A stretch of 64,000 bases of DNA from contig CP102060.1 of NCBI GenBank assembly GCA_024579835.1, positions 1,302,001 through 1,366,000 on the forward strand, given 5' to 3'. Positions 1-8,927 of the stretch are shown in pieces. Numbering within the stretch: the first letter of the stretch is position 1; the number at the start of each line of letters is the position of its first letter. A program made the position numbers and the translations under genes. The DNA is from Clostridiaceae bacterium HFYG-1003. Lineage in GTDB: Bacteria > Bacillota > Clostridia > Clostridiales > Clostridiaceae. The notes under the pieces are model-generated. The model was not told the origin of the DNA. It saw only the letters and a program-made list of their open reading frames with translations, and did no database searches.

Positions 1-84
1 ACCCTTATTGTCGATGAAGTGCTCCATCCCGAGGATGATGATCACCCATTGACTGAACAGGCTCCTTCGCCACCTGAATCCTAA
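1..84 (+). CDS. C-terminal tail of an unidentified protein (partial)
   Basis: The first 84 bases read as one open frame of 27 codons ending in TAA, starting before the window. The tail is acidic and proline-rich (it ends PSPPES) and carries no recognisable motif. Because it enters open from the left edge it may be the end of a real gene, but a chance open frame cannot be excluded. Confidence 0.35.
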   Translation, partial: TLIVDEVLHPEDDDHPLTEQAPSPPES

Positions 85-613
85 GACATCAACCATAAGC
101 AGCCCCTGGTTTTTGAGGTTTATGTTTCCCGGTTTGTCATTTCCTCGCTTTCGGCTCGTAAACCCACATAAATGCTGTTACGATTCATTATCACCTCGCT
201 CTGAGCGATAACGACTTATTGGGAGCACATTCTTTATAAAACCGCAAGAATTCGCATTCCCAAGACAAAGATTGTTAGTTGAATGAAACAAAGATTAAGC
301 ATCAATCGTTTGATTAATATCCAGTCAAGTCGTTTGATGCTTGTTATGTTTCAAAGAAAAAAAGTCTCGCACGTCGATCCGTCGCATGTGCCTGAAAATC
401 CTGGCAGCGTATTAGCTCGACCCGGTCTTCCCAAGGGATGCTAGTCTCGAGTTGGGAACTCTCCTCTCTCGGTGTACTGGCGGTGACATGCCGTTTCACA
501 CTCTCTGACGACTGCAGTTCCCTAGCCAAACCCAGCAAAAATTTATATTGAAAGTGCCCCAGGCATGTGGTTTCATCACGAAGAAACTGAATAAGTCAGT
601 TTTTCCCTTATTT
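85..613. other. Intergenic stretch without a supported gene
   Basis: No convincing coding region was found on either strand. The only structure seen is the inverted repeat at 284-353. Two short minus-strand open frames here lack ribosome binding sites and family features. Confidence 0.5.
284..353. repeat. Imperfect inverted repeat (two-part hairpin)
   Basis: TGAAACA (284-290) and AAGCATCAA (297-305) are repeated in inverted order as TTGATGCTT (334-342) and TGTTTCA (347-353), giving a 16-bp interrupted stem around a 28-nt centre. It could be a terminator for the gene entering from the left or an old mobile-element end. No T-tract directly follows the stem. Confidence 0.5.
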
Positions 614-1495
614 TCATTTTCCGCAGCATTTTTTATATTTCTTACCGCTTCCGCATGGGCAGGGATCATTTCGCCCAATTTTTACATTAGGCAGCGCTTC
701 TTCTTTTTCTTTCGAGGCTGATTTCTTAATTATTTCTTTTGAAGCACGCTTAACCTCATTGTATCTACTCCGTAAAGCCTTAATGACCTCTGGCTTATTC
801 CCCTTTAGGAATGAAATGATCTCAGAAATCTGATTTTGTTCATTATTATTATACTCAACATTATATTTGAAATTTTTTAAATTCATTCTGACAGCAAACT
901 CTGGCTCCTGTGTTTGCTTAGATAAATTAATTTTATAGAATGACAGCACGACCTCATTGCATAGACATTTTGGATTTGAACAATACTGGTCATCAAAAGT
1001 CCACTTCTCCGTTTCATTCCATGCAAATTTAAAATTATCATAGTCTAAACCGCCAAAAATCTCAGCGTATGTTACCATATCTCCATCCAGGATCATCTTT
1101 ATCGTATTGCCAGAAATGTAATCTAAATAATTCTTTTTTCCATATTCTTTAGCTCGCACATAATGTGACAGCAACTTGGACTTCAGTTGGTCAATGTCAG
1201 CTTCAAATTCCTGAATCATTTGTTCAGCTTTTATCGTTTTGTTGAGAATTGTCTTCCCAGTAACTTTCCAGGTACTCATGTCCAACCTTAATAAAAACAA
1301 CTCATTAATGGGCTTTCCTTCGTCAGACATTTCAAAAAATCGGAGAACCACATCCGTACAACTGCAGCCAGGATTCACGCAGTATTCCTCTTGAACTGTA
1401 ATTATGGGGCTATATTCGGCGAATTTAATGGAAATAAAATCATCCTTTTCCCCGTCGTTTAATAGTCTGGAAAATGGGATTAGACTTTCAGGCAT
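614..1495 (-). CDS. SEC-C motif protein with two internal Cys modules
   Basis: The 293-residue protein ends in a SEC-C metal-binding motif (residues about 272-293, with C-P-C and a terminal K-K-C-C), as found at the C-terminus of SecA and in many proteins of unknown function. The body holds two copies of a C-x4-C-x-C module followed by VVL-x-F: C39/C44/C46 and C172/C177/C179, each followed by a similar predicted beta segment. This looks like an internal duplication. The start ATG has a GAGGAGG site about 8 bases upstream. The gene is visibly more AT-rich than the genes around it, which suggests acquisition by transfer. It stands alone and its function is unknown. Metal binding is an inference from the cysteines. 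Confidence 0.85.
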   Translation of the reverse strand: MPESLIPFSRLLNDGEKDDFISIKFAEYSPIITVQEEYCVNPGCSCTDVVLRFFEMSDEGKPINELFLLRLDMSTWKVTGKTILNKTIKAEQMIQEFEADIDQLKSKLLSHYVRAKEYGKKNYLDYISGNTIKMILDGDMVTYAEIFGGLDYDNFKFAWNETEKWTFDDQYCSNPKCLCNEVVLSFYKINLSKQTQEPEFAVRMNLKNFKYNVEYNNNEQNQISEIISFLKGNKPEVIKALRSRYNEVKRASKEIIKKSASKEKEEALPNVKIGRNDPCPCGSGKKYKKCCGK

Positions 1496-2218
1496 TTATC
1501 TTGTCCTCCTCAAATTTGTTGATACAAGCAGCACAATCACAACCTTGGCATGATTGACCGATTGAAAAAACATCGCTGTTCCGGCAACACAGACGGATAA
1601 TTCATTATATGATTCACAAGCTTCTCAGCATGATGAAAAATCATCTTTGCGAAATTATAAATCCAGGCGCGATATAGTCTTTGTATGAATTATACACGGA
1701 TTTTAAAGACTATTACAATCTCCCGAATCCACGGCTCTGCTATCGTCATCGCTCCTCTCCGGCTTCTGCCATACCGGAATCCACAATTTACATTTCCCAG
1801 ATTATCGAACTAATTGTCAGTAGGAATGGATCCTTTAAATCGCAATTCTGCTGTGAGAAGAATGATTGTACCGATTTCGCTAACTTGGCGGGTCGCGATA
1901 ATTTCACCGCCGAATAATCAGTCAACAGCCTCATTTCACCGGTAAGAAGTCCGCCAAGTAATCTGCACAGAACAGGAAAACCCTGGCTGGATTTGTGATC
2001 CGGAGGATAAAACCAGATAAATTAAGTATTGCTGAGTTGTCTCGCCTCAATTCGAGAGTTCATTCGATTATATACTCATTCGCACCTGATCAGATGGTAT
2101 TCCTGATTTTCAACAGCTGTCCCTATCTTCCTCCACCGTTCCATTCATTGATATCTCTGTTGGAAGAACTGAACTTTTTCACTTCATCCGACCGATTCAT
2201 CCACCTTATTGTTTTCCG
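1496..2218. other. Long intergenic stretch before the pheS promoter
   Basis: About 720 bases with no supported gene. Two short plus-strand open frames (1681-1917 and 1995-2222) have biased composition, no good ribosome binding site and no recognisable domain. The stretch is AT-rich like the SEC-C gene beside it and may be part of the same acquired segment. Confidence 0.5.
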
Positions 2219-2247
2219 TTGACTTAATTCACCCTTTTCTTTATGAT
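2219..2247 (+). promoter_or_regulatory. Promoter of the pheST T-box operon
   Basis: TTGACT (2219-2224) and TATGAT (2242-2247) are separated by exactly 17 bases, a strong sigma-A type match, and lie just upstream of the T-box leader. Transcription should begin near 2254. Confidence 0.8.
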
Positions 2248-2267
2248 AGATAGGTAAACACGTTTGA

Positions 2268-2490
2268 ATGGGAAGAGTAGATCCGCAGAAGAGCCGGACA
2301 GAGAAGGCAGGTCAGGGGCTGAAAGCCTGCCAGGCATCGAGCTGATTGAAGTTCATCCCAACAGTGGCACAGGTGATATGTAGTCTGTGACGGGAACCCG
2401 CCGTGAAAAGGGAATGAGTGGCAGAAAAGTTCTGCAACCAGGGTGGTACCGCGAAACTTCGTCCCATGGATTATTCCATGGGATTTTTAA
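2268..2490 (+). promoter_or_regulatory. T-box leader (tRNA-Phe), controls pheST
   Basis: The conserved T-box sequence AGGGTGGTACCGCG is at 2440-2453. The AGTA of the Stem I loop-E motif is at 2276-2279. On the 3' side of Stem I, GAA-G is followed by the triplet TTC (2352-2354), a Phe codon, as expected for a specifier. The terminator stem CCCATGGA/TCCATGGG (about 2463-2482) with a T-rich tail closes the leader. In T-box leaders uncharged tRNA pairs with specifier and T-box and prevents termination, so pheST should be induced when Phe-tRNA is scarce. Confidence 0.93.
2463..2490 (+). terminator. T-box attenuator terminator before pheS
   Basis: The 8-bp stem CCCATGGA/TCCATGGG is followed by TTTTTAATTTT. 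Its 5' arm lies directly after the T-box sequence, so it competes with the antiterminator. Confidence 0.85.
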
Positions 2491-2508
2491 TTTTGAAACG
2501 GAGGAAAA

Positions 2509-3549
2509 ATGATGCTGGAAAAATTAGAACAGTTAAAAGTGGAAGCACTGCAAAAGATCACTCAGGCCGCCAATGTGGATGAGCTGAATCTGGTGCGTCA
2601 GTCGGTATTAGGCAAGAAAGGCTCCCTGACGGGGATTCTGAAAGAACTGGGGAAATTATCCCCGGAAGAAAAGAAAACGGTCGGTCAGGCGGCAAACGTC
2701 GTAAAAACGGCATTGAGCGATGCGATTGCCAACCGGGAAGAAGAAATCATCGCGCAGGGATCCGTAATGGAGCACGAACTTGACCTGACGCTTCCGGGCA
2801 TTGCGCCGGTTCTGGGCGGACTGCACCCGATCACTCAGATGTGCTATGACCTCAATGATGCGTTCCTTTCCCTGGGATTCCATGTATATGAGGAAGTGGA
2901 AATTACCAGTGAGAAATTTGCCTTTGACCACATGAACTTCCCGCCCTCCCACCCTGCCCGTGAATCCATGGATACCTTCTGGCTGGAAGGGACAGAGGAT
3001 AAAGAAGCGGAACAGCGCCTGTGTCTGCGGCCACATCTGACCGGAGGTTCGGTACGCCATCTCCGGGAACACGGCGCGCCGGCCCGGTTTGTCTATCCCG
3101 GCCGGGTTTATCGCAACGAAAATACGGATGCGCGGCATGAACGGGCCTTCTTCCAGTACGAAGCCCTGATCGTGGATCGCGACTTCTCCTTCGCCTCTGG
3201 AAAACTGCTGGTAAAAACCATTTTGGAGAAAGTCTTCGGCCAGGAAGTTGATGTCCGCATGCGGGCTGGATTCTTCCCCTTCGTAGAGCCCGGCTTTGAA
3301 ATTGACATGAAATGCCTGGTTTGCGGCGGAAGTGGCTGCCGGGTCTGCAAGAACGTAGGCTGGATCGAAGTCATGCCGGGCGGCGTGCCCCACCCCAATG
3401 TACTGCGCAGTGCCGGACTGGATCCCACGGAGTGGACCGGATTCTATATTAATATCGGTCTGGACCGGCTCGTCATGATGCGTTACGGCGTGGACGACGT
3501 CCGCCTGTTCCATTCGGCTGATCTTCGCTTTCTGACTCAATTCAAGTAG
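2509..3549 (+). CDS. pheS: Phenylalanyl-tRNA synthetase alpha subunit
   Basis: PheS forms the (alpha-beta)2 enzyme with PheT and charges tRNA-Phe. The 346-residue protein has the N-terminal coiled-coil region (residues 1-90), then the class II catalytic core, with motif 2 around R-N-E-N-T-D and F-F-Q-Y-E and motif 3 at G-L-D-R. An insert with C-x2-C-x4-C-x2-C spacing precedes the P-H-P-N-V-L segment and may bind zinc. The usual G-A-G-M before H-P-N-V is replaced by P-G-G-V-P, so this is a divergent PheS. GGAGG lies 4 bases before the ATG at 2509 and 7 bases before the in-frame ATG at 2512, so the second ATG may be the true start. pheT follows after 11 bases. Confidence 0.95.
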   Translation: MMLEKLEQLKVEALQKITQAANVDELNLVRQSVLGKKGSLTGILKELGKLSPEEKKTVGQAANVVKTALSDAIANREEEIIAQGSVMEHELDLTLPGIAPVLGGLHPITQMCYDLNDAFLSLGFHVYEEVEITSEKFAFDHMNFPPSHPARESMDTFWLEGTEDKEAEQRLCLRPHLTGGSVRHLREHGAPARFVYPGRVYRNENTDARHERAFFQYEALIVDRDFSFASGKLLVKTILEKVFGQEVDVRMRAGFFPFVEPGFEIDMKCLVCGGSGCRVCKNVGWIEVMPGGVPHPNVLRSAGLDPTEWTGFYINIGLDRLVMMRYGVDDVRLFHSADLRFLTQFK

Positions 3550-3560
3550 GAGGAATCAAT

Positions 3561-5987
3561 ATGTTAGTATCATTAAACTGGATCCGGGAATATGTCGATC
3601 TGCCGGCTGACCTGACCATGGAGAAACTCTCCTACGACCTCACCATGCGGACCGTGGAAGTGGAGGGCACCTATAATCCGGCCGACGGCCTGGACCACAT
3701 CGTGGCCGGAAAAATTCTGGAAGTTAAACCTCACCCACAGGCTGACCGGCTGCGTCTGGTCCTGACCGACATCGGACGCGGGGAACCCGTTCAAATTGTC
3801 TGCGGCGGTTCAAACCTTGCCCCCGGCCAGATGATCGTCGCAGCCCTGCCCGGTTCCTTTGTGCGCTGGCACGGGGAAGGCGAACCGGTTGCCATTCAGA
3901 AAAGCAAGCTGCGCGGAGAGGAATCCTTCGGCATGATCTGCGGTGCTTCAGAAGTGGGCCGGCTGGAAGAACTGCTCCCCCCAAAAGCTGAGACCGAAAT
4001 CATGGACATTACCGCCTTTGACGCGGTTCCGGGACAGCCCATTGCTGACATCCTGGGATTGGATGACATCATCCTGGAAATTGATAACAAATCCATGACC
4101 AACCGCCCTGATCTGTGGGGGCATTATGGACTGGCCCGTGAGCTGGCTTCCATTTACCAGATGCCCCTCAAGACTCTCCCCCGGTTTGCCCCGTCCGAAG
4201 GAATTCCTTCCTTCCCTGTTGTGATCGAAGATCCCAGCCGCTGCATGCGCTACAGCGCGACCCACATCACGAATCTGGAAGTCGCCCCCTCTCCCTGGGA
4301 GCTCCAGCTCAAGCTCTGGAAGGTGGGAATGCGTCCCATCAACAACATCGTTGACATGACCAACTACGTCATGCTGGCCACCGGACAGCCCACCCACGGC
4401 TTTGACTATTCCCATGTCAAGGAAGGAATTCAGGTGCGCGCGGCTCGCCCCGGCGAAACCTTAGAACTGCTGGACGGGCGGATCCTGGATCTGAAGGAAC
4501 ACGATCTTTTGATCTGCGATTCCAAAGATCCTCTGGGGCTGGCCGGAATCATGGGCGGACTGAACGATTCCATCCTGCCCCAGACTACCGAAATGATTCT
4601 CGAAGTCGCCTCCTTCGAATCCACCGGCATTCGCAAAACCACCCAGGTTCACGGACTGCGGACGGAAGCTTCCATGCGCTTTGAAAAAGCCATCAACACT
4701 CAGCGGGTGGATGAAGCTCTGGGCGTGTTCCAGTCCATTCTCAGCCAGACTCTGCCTGAAGCCAGAATCGTGGCATACCATGATGAATACCCCAATCCAA
4801 CCCAAGCTCCGGTCATTGATGTTCAAAAATCCTTCCTGAATACCCGCCTGGGTCAGGAAATTTCTACAGCGCAGATGAGCGCCACCCTGGCTCCTCTCGG
4901 CTTCAGCGTTGAAGATGCCGGAGAATCCTTCCGGGTTCTGGTCCCACACTGGAGAGCAACCGGCGATGTCAGCCTGCGGGATGATGTTCTGGAAGAAGTG
5001 GCCCGGATGATCGGATATGAGAATTTTGAGTTTACTCCACCCACTATTTCTCTGGATGGGCCGGTCAACCAGAAGAAACCGGACCTGGAGCGTCAGACCC
5101 GGGAATACCTGGCTTTCCGCTGCGGTCTCCAGGAAGTCTTTACCTACCCCTGGATTGATGAAAGCTACGTCCGGGCAGCCGGAGAAGAACCGTCGGACTT
5201 GCTCCGTCTGTCAGCTCCACCCTCGCCGGAAACCGCCGGAATCCGCAACTCCCTGATTCCCGGGCTTCTGGAAGCCATCGAAAAAAACAGCCGCTACGTT
5301 GAGTCCTTCCAGATTTTTGAAATGACACAGGTCTTTCGCAAGGACAAGACATTCAGTCCGTCGGACCCCTCAGAGGTTCTCCCGGTGCATGAAAAGCATC
5401 TGGGCATTGCCCTGGTGGGAGATGATCCGGAACGGCTCTTCCGCAAGCTGAAAGGCATCCTTGAGAATCTGCCCCGGGTTGCCATGGCATTCCCGTTGTC
5501 CTTCAGCCGGGAAGCTCAGCCCGCCTGGGCCGACCGCAAAGCCTGGCTGAATCTGACCTGTGACGGCCAGACCATGGGCTCCATGGGACTTCTTTCCATG
5601 AAGTCCGCCCAAGCCGCCGGAATCAAACGGGTTTATGCCGCTCTGGCTGAACTGAACTTTGACATGATGATCCCTTATCCTTCCCGTGACAATACGTTCC
5701 GGCATCTTCCGACCTACCCGCTCGTTGAACAGGACCTCTCCATGCTCCTCGATGAGCAGGTCACCTGGCATCAGATTGAGCAGGCGATCAAGGATCAGGT
5801 TCGGGATCTGAAGTTTATTGAAGAATACCGCGGAACCCAGATTCCTGAAGCGAAAAAGTCTCTGACCCTGCGCCTGTGGATCGGATCGGACGAGAAAACG
5901 CTGTCTGCTTCCGACATTGAAGCCATGATGAACCAGATCATCAGCACGCTGCGGACTGCTGCGGGTGCCGAGATCCGGGATAAGTAA
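3561..5987 (+). CDS. pheT: Phenylalanyl-tRNA synthetase beta subunit
   Basis: PheT is the large subunit; it carries the tRNA-anticodon-binding and editing domains of phenylalanyl-tRNA synthetase. At 808 residues it has the usual bacterial length. The order is an N-terminal EMAP/OB tRNA-binding domain (about 40-150, with V-K-P-H-P-Q-A-D-R-L), the B3/B4 editing region (about 200-400, P-T-H-G-F-D), B5, the class II-like core, and the C-terminal ferredoxin-fold anticodon-binding domain. GGAGG lies upstream of the ATG. It is co-transcribed with pheS under the Phe T-box. Confidence 0.97.
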   Translation: MLVSLNWIREYVDLPADLTMEKLSYDLTMRTVEVEGTYNPADGLDHIVAGKILEVKPHPQADRLRLVLTDIGRGEPVQIVCGGSNLAPGQMIVAALPGSFVRWHGEGEPVAIQKSKLRGEESFGMICGASEVGRLEELLPPKAETEIMDITAFDAVPGQPIADILGLDDIILEIDNKSMTNRPDLWGHYGLARELASIYQMPLKTLPRFAPSEGIPSFPVVIEDPSRCMRYSATHITNLEVAPSPWELQLKLWKVGMRPINNIVDMTNYVMLATGQPTHGFDYSHVKEGIQVRAARPGETLELLDGRILDLKEHDLLICDSKDPLGLAGIMGGLNDSILPQTTEMILEVASFESTGIRKTTQVHGLRTEASMRFEKAINTQRVDEALGVFQSILSQTLPEARIVAYHDEYPNPTQAPVIDVQKSFLNTRLGQEISTAQMSATLAPLGFSVEDAGESFRVLVPHWRATGDVSLRDDVLEEVARMIGYENFEFTPPTISLDGPVNQKKPDLERQTREYLAFRCGLQEVFTYPWIDESYVRAAGEEPSDLLRLSAPPSPETAGIRNSLIPGLLEAIEKNSRYVESFQIFEMTQVFRKDKTFSPSDPSEVLPVHEKHLGIALVGDDPERLFRKLKGILENLPRVAMAFPLSFSREAQPAWADRKAWLNLTCDGQTMGSMGLLSMKSAQAAGIKRVYAALAELNFDMMIPYPSRDNTFRHLPTYPLVEQDLSMLLDEQVTWHQIEQAIKDQVRDLKFIEEYRGTQIPEAKKSLTLRLWIGSDEKTLSASDIEAMMNQIISTLRTAAGAEIRDK

Positions 5988-6091
5988 TTCCGTTATCTGT
6001 ACTGAACCAGACCTTCGCTTACTCGAGGTCTTTCCAACAGCAATGTCCTGTCTGTAATTCCTCCGGGTGTCAAGAATATTTCGAAAGTCAA

Positions 6092-6126
6092 ACAGCGATG
6101 CCGCAATCGGCATCGCTGTCTTTGTT
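6092..6126 (+). terminator. Terminator of the pheST operon
   Basis: A perfect 12-bp stem, ACAGCGATGCCG (6092-6103) and CGGCATCGCTGT (6108-6119), with a 4-nt loop, is followed by CTTTGTT. It lies about 100 bases after the pheT stop codon. Confidence 0.75.
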
Positions 6127-6202
6127 ACCAAAATAAGCTTGAAGATCTTTCATGCTGGTATAAAATTAAGTCAATGGCTCGATGAAGGATCCAGAAGGAC
6201 TC

Positions 6203-6258
6203 CTGCCAGTCAAGAATCTGCCAGTCAAGAATCTGCCAGTCAAGAATCTGCCAGTCAA
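6203..6258 (+). repeat. Tandem repeat, 15-bp unit, about 3.7 copies
   Basis: The unit CTGCCAGTCAAGAAT is repeated without change at 6203-6217, 6218-6232 and 6233-6247, followed by a partial fourth copy. It lies between the pheT terminator and the lipoprotein gene. Confidence 0.95.
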
Positions 6259-6323
6259 TCCGTAAAAAGATCTCAATTTTGTCAGCATAATTCTACCTGC
6301 GATGCAACAAGGAGACAACCATT

Positions 6324-7019
6324 ATGTTAAAGAAAATCAATAGCCTGAACCATCCCGCAATCCGATTCCTGTCGATCCTGCTGCTCACGTCCCTTGGCTT
6401 GACTGCCTGTGCTCAACCCTCTCCGTCAACGACCGGCAGCACGCAGCCCGCCGGCACGACAGCGCCGGCCAGCGGACAGAATACCATTACAATCCAGGGC
6501 GTCATCCTGACAAATGGCACTGTATTTGTAACAGAGGCTCCTGCACTGTACCGCCTGACCAATGACATGCTGAGCATCCAACTGACTGCCGGGTCTTTGT
6601 CTTACAAACCCGGCGCACTGGTGGAGTTCACCATTCAGGATGCCATCCGGGAATCCTATCCGCCCCAGGCAACTGCAATCTCCAGCCGCTTGATCAAAGA
6701 AACCTCATCAACCATTTTAGCCCCCATTAACCTGGGTCCTAATCTTCAGATGCATCTGGGCGACGCGGCTGTGCTCATCGATGTGCGGACACCCCAGGAA
6801 TATGCAGAAGGCCATCTGGCTGGAGCATTAAATATCCCACTCAATGACATCCAGAAAGTCATTAATTCCCAGGTCCCGGACAAGAACAAGACCATTCTCC
6901 TCTACTGCCGGAGCGGCAATCGTTCGGCGGCTGCTGCCCAGCAGCTCAAGAAACTACAGTATGTGGTGGTTTTCGACCTGGGTGGAGTCAATTCGTTTAC
7001 CGGAGACCTTGTCAAGTAG
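6324..7019 (+). CDS. Rhodanese-domain lipoprotein
   Basis: The 231-residue protein begins with a basic and hydrophobic signal peptide ending in the lipobox L-T-A-C (C29), so it is predicted to be lipid-anchored on the outer face of the membrane. A Thr/Ser/Ala/Pro/Gly-rich linker (about 31-52) is followed by a region of unknown fold (53-135) and a C-terminal rhodanese domain (about 140-231). That domain has D-V-R-T-P-x-E-Y and the active-site loop Y-C-R-S-G-N-R-S (C195), the signature of single-domain rhodaneses that carry sulfur as a persulfide. The sulfur donor and acceptor are unknown. AAGGAG precedes the ATG. The gene stands alone. Confidence 0.9.
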   Translation: MLKKINSLNHPAIRFLSILLLTSLGLTACAQPSPSTTGSTQPAGTTAPASGQNTITIQGVILTNGTVFVTEAPALYRLTNDMLSIQLTAGSLSYKPGALVEFTIQDAIRESYPPQATAISSRLIKETSSTILAPINLGPNLQMHLGDAAVLIDVRTPQEYAEGHLAGALNIPLNDIQKVINSQVPDKNKTILLYCRSGNRSAAAAQQLKKLQYVVVFDLGGVNSFTGDLVK

Positions 7020-7114
7020 GTTGCTCAAAGGATCAAGGTTTGATGGGAGACAGATACACCATAGGGATTCCGGCAGACGGGAAGCCAAAGGACATGATGA
7101 ATCGGACAACGATG

Positions 7115-7163
7115 CATCAAAACAGCCTGGATCGTCAAAATGACGATCCAGGCTGTTTTGATG
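7115..7163. repeat. Perfect 23-bp hairpin with a 3-nt loop
   Basis: Bases 7115-7137 are the exact reverse complement of 7141-7163, leaving AAA as the loop. It lies about 95 bases after the lipoprotein stop and between convergent genes. A bidirectional terminator is the simplest role, although neither side has a real T-tract. A small inverted-repeat element is an alternative. Confidence 0.9.
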
Positions 7164-7170
7164 ACAATAA

Positions 7171-7206
7171 TCCATTTGATCCATTTGATCCATTTGATCC
7201 ATTTGA
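7171..7206. repeat. Tandem repeat, 9-bp unit, 4 exact copies
   Basis: TCCATTTGA is repeated four times in a row, starting eight bases after the 23-bp hairpin. It lies in non-coding DNA between convergent genes. Confidence 0.95.
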
Positions 7207-7340
7207 TTCGATTCGGATCTCCAATATAGCATGTCAAGCCGAGCTTGGCTGATGTTGTCCACAGATCTATGATTTCCACCATACCAAGGCCGTTTGAATG
7301 CAATGTATCCACTAGAAATCACTTCATCCCACCCACTGGC

Positions 7341-8108
7341 TCAGCGGATTTTCAGATCGTACATCATCAGAGCAGCAGCCACCGCCGCGTTCAGGCTCTC
7401 AGCGCCGCCAGGCATGGGAATTCGGACGGTAACGTGAGGCAGCGCGCGAATGGTGTCGCTGACGCCATGAGCCTCATTTCCAATAACCACAATGCTGGCG
7501 CCGGATGGATCTACCGCCGGAAGTTCAACCGCATCCTGAAAGTCAGCCAGATAGAGCGTCGCTCCCTGGGTCAGGCGCTGATTCAGCCATGCTGTATCCT
7601 GATTCAGCATGAGGGGCACCTGAAAGATGCTGCCCATGGTGCTGCGCAATACTTTTTCCTGATAAGGGTCCGCACAGCCCTTGGACAGAATCAGACCATC
7701 CAGGCCGAACGCATGAGCAGTTCGGATAATCGTGCCAAGATTCCCCGGATCTCGAATCTCGTCCAGATACAGCCACAGGCCGCTGGTTTTCTCAAATGCG
7801 TCTGAGGATGGAGCGGGAATTCGGGTCTGAGCGAGGATCCCCTGGGGCGTCACCGTGCCTGCCAGGTCCTTCATCAGGTCCGGCGGAACGATCAGGATCT
7901 CACATTCCGACTTGAGATTCAGTCCCTCCAGCAGTATTTCATCCTGAACGATAACGCAGTCAATTTCAACCTGCTGGCGCAGCGCTTCCTTAAGAAACCG
8001 CTGTCCTTCAATCAGAAATGTACCCGTCCGCTCCCGGTATTTTCGCTCCTTGAGCTTTCGCAGCTCTCTCAGTCTGGGATTCTGAAGACTTGTAATGTTA
8101 GTCTTCAT
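7341..8108 (-). CDS. TrmH/SpoU-family RNA 2'-O-methyltransferase
   Basis: The 255-residue protein has an N-terminal L30e-like substrate-binding domain (about 1-90, F-L-I-E-G at about 30) and a C-terminal SpoU methyltransferase domain. The domain shows the trefoil-knot motifs D-x-I-R-D-P-G-N-L-G-T-I-I-R-T-A, G-N-E-A-H-G and I-P-M-P-G-G-A-E-S-L-N-A-A-V-A. These enzymes methylate ribose 2'-OH groups of 23S rRNA or tRNA from S-adenosylmethionine, and the target here is not known. The start is taken at the ATG ending at 8108, which overlaps the 3' end of ktrA by 11 bases; a longer frame upstream only shadows ktrA. Co-transcription with ktrA is likely. Confidence 0.92.
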   Translation of the reverse strand: MKTNITSLQNPRLRELRKLKERKYRERTGTFLIEGQRFLKEALRQQVEIDCVIVQDEILLEGLNLKSECEILIVPPDLMKDLAGTVTPQGILAQTRIPAPSSDAFEKTSGLWLYLDEIRDPGNLGTIIRTAHAFGLDGLILSKGCADPYQEKVLRSTMGSIFQVPLMLNQDTAWLNQRLTQGATLYLADFQDAVELPAVDPSGASIVVIGNEAHGVSDTIRALPHVTVRIPMPGGAESLNAAVAAALMMYDLKIR

Positions 8109-8769
8109 CGGCAAGAACCGTGTGCTCCAGATGAAGCAGGTCTTCATTGGTTCCGACCGCAATAATGACAGATTCCGGCGGGATGACCACATCCGCTGTC
8201 GGAGAAATATTAATATCATCCGTTTTGCTGCGCAGAGCCAAAATCGTAATGCCATAGTTTGCCCGAACATCCAGATCCTTAATGGTTCTGCCAATCCAGC
8301 TGTCTGGTGCATTCATCTCAATGATCTGGTAATCATCGGACAGTTCAATCAGGTCCACCAGGTTGGATGAAACCAGATTGTGGGCAACCCGGTAACCCAT
8401 ATCCTTCTCCGGAAGCACGACCCGGTCTGCCCCGATTTTCAAAAGAACCTTCTTATGGAGTTCTGACTGGCCTTTGCATATGACGTATTTTACACCCGCT
8501 TCCTTAAGCAGCAAGGTAATCATAATGGATGCCTGGATATTGGAACCAATCGTGACGACGGCAACGTCAAAATTACGGACTCCCAACGTGCGCAGGGCAT
8601 ATTCATCCGTTGCATCCAGCTGGACCGCATGGGTCACTTTATCGGCAATATCCTGAATGACATTTTCATCCTTGTCGATGGCCAGAACATCATGTCCCAG
8701 TTCTGAGAGCGTTTCTGCTACGGAAATGCCAAAACGGCCCAATCCGACGACGATAAATTGCTTTGCCAT
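8098..8769 (-). CDS. ktrA: Ktr potassium uptake regulatory subunit (KtrA)
   Basis: KtrA-type proteins are cytoplasmic RCK rings that gate the KtrB membrane subunit. The 223-residue protein begins with a Rossmann RCK-N domain (G-L-G-R-F-G at about 8-13, with acidic D at the end of strand 2 in A-I-D-K-D). It ends in an RCK-C domain (about 140-223), the known site of c-di-AMP binding in Firmicutes homologues. The adjacent upstream gene encodes the KtrB/TrkH subunit, and both read on the minus strand with a 158-bp gap. A TrkA name is possible, but one RCK module and the KtrB partner fit KtrA. Confidence 0.93.
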   Translation of the reverse strand: MAKQFIVVGLGRFGISVAETLSELGHDVLAIDKDENVIQDIADKVTHAVQLDATDEYALRTLGVRNFDVAVVTIGSNIQASIMITLLLKEAGVKYVICKGQSELHKKVLLKIGADRVVLPEKDMGYRVAHNLVSSNLVDLIELSDDYQIIEMNAPDSWIGRTIKDLDVRANYGITILALRSKTDDINISPTADVVIPPESVIIAVGTNEDLLHLEHTVLADED

Positions 8770-8862
8770 AATTCTTTAACACCTTTCTCATCCCGCATGA
8801 TGGCGGGTTGCTTTTCTCGATCCCCGATCGGGTTTTTTTGATCTGTTATACTTTCCTTCAAT

Positions 8863-8890
8863 ATCTCCCGTTTCATATCTCCCGTTTCAT
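8863..8890. repeat. Tandem duplication, 14-bp unit, 2 copies
   Basis: ATCTCCCGTTTCAT occurs twice back to back between ktrB and ktrA. Confidence 0.85.
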
Positions 8891-8927
8891 GTCTGACCGG
8901 GACACACGATGCTCTGCCTGAGTACTC

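Noticed and set aside
344-678. Short minus-strand open frames before the SEC-C gene's end
   Set aside because: No start signals; one runs into the 3' end of the SEC-C gene.
1681-2222. Two short plus-strand open frames before pheS
   Set aside because: No ribosome binding site, no family features, and the second overlaps the pheS promoter.
2656-3540. 294-codon minus-strand open frame
   Set aside because: It is antisense to pheS and an effect of its codon use.
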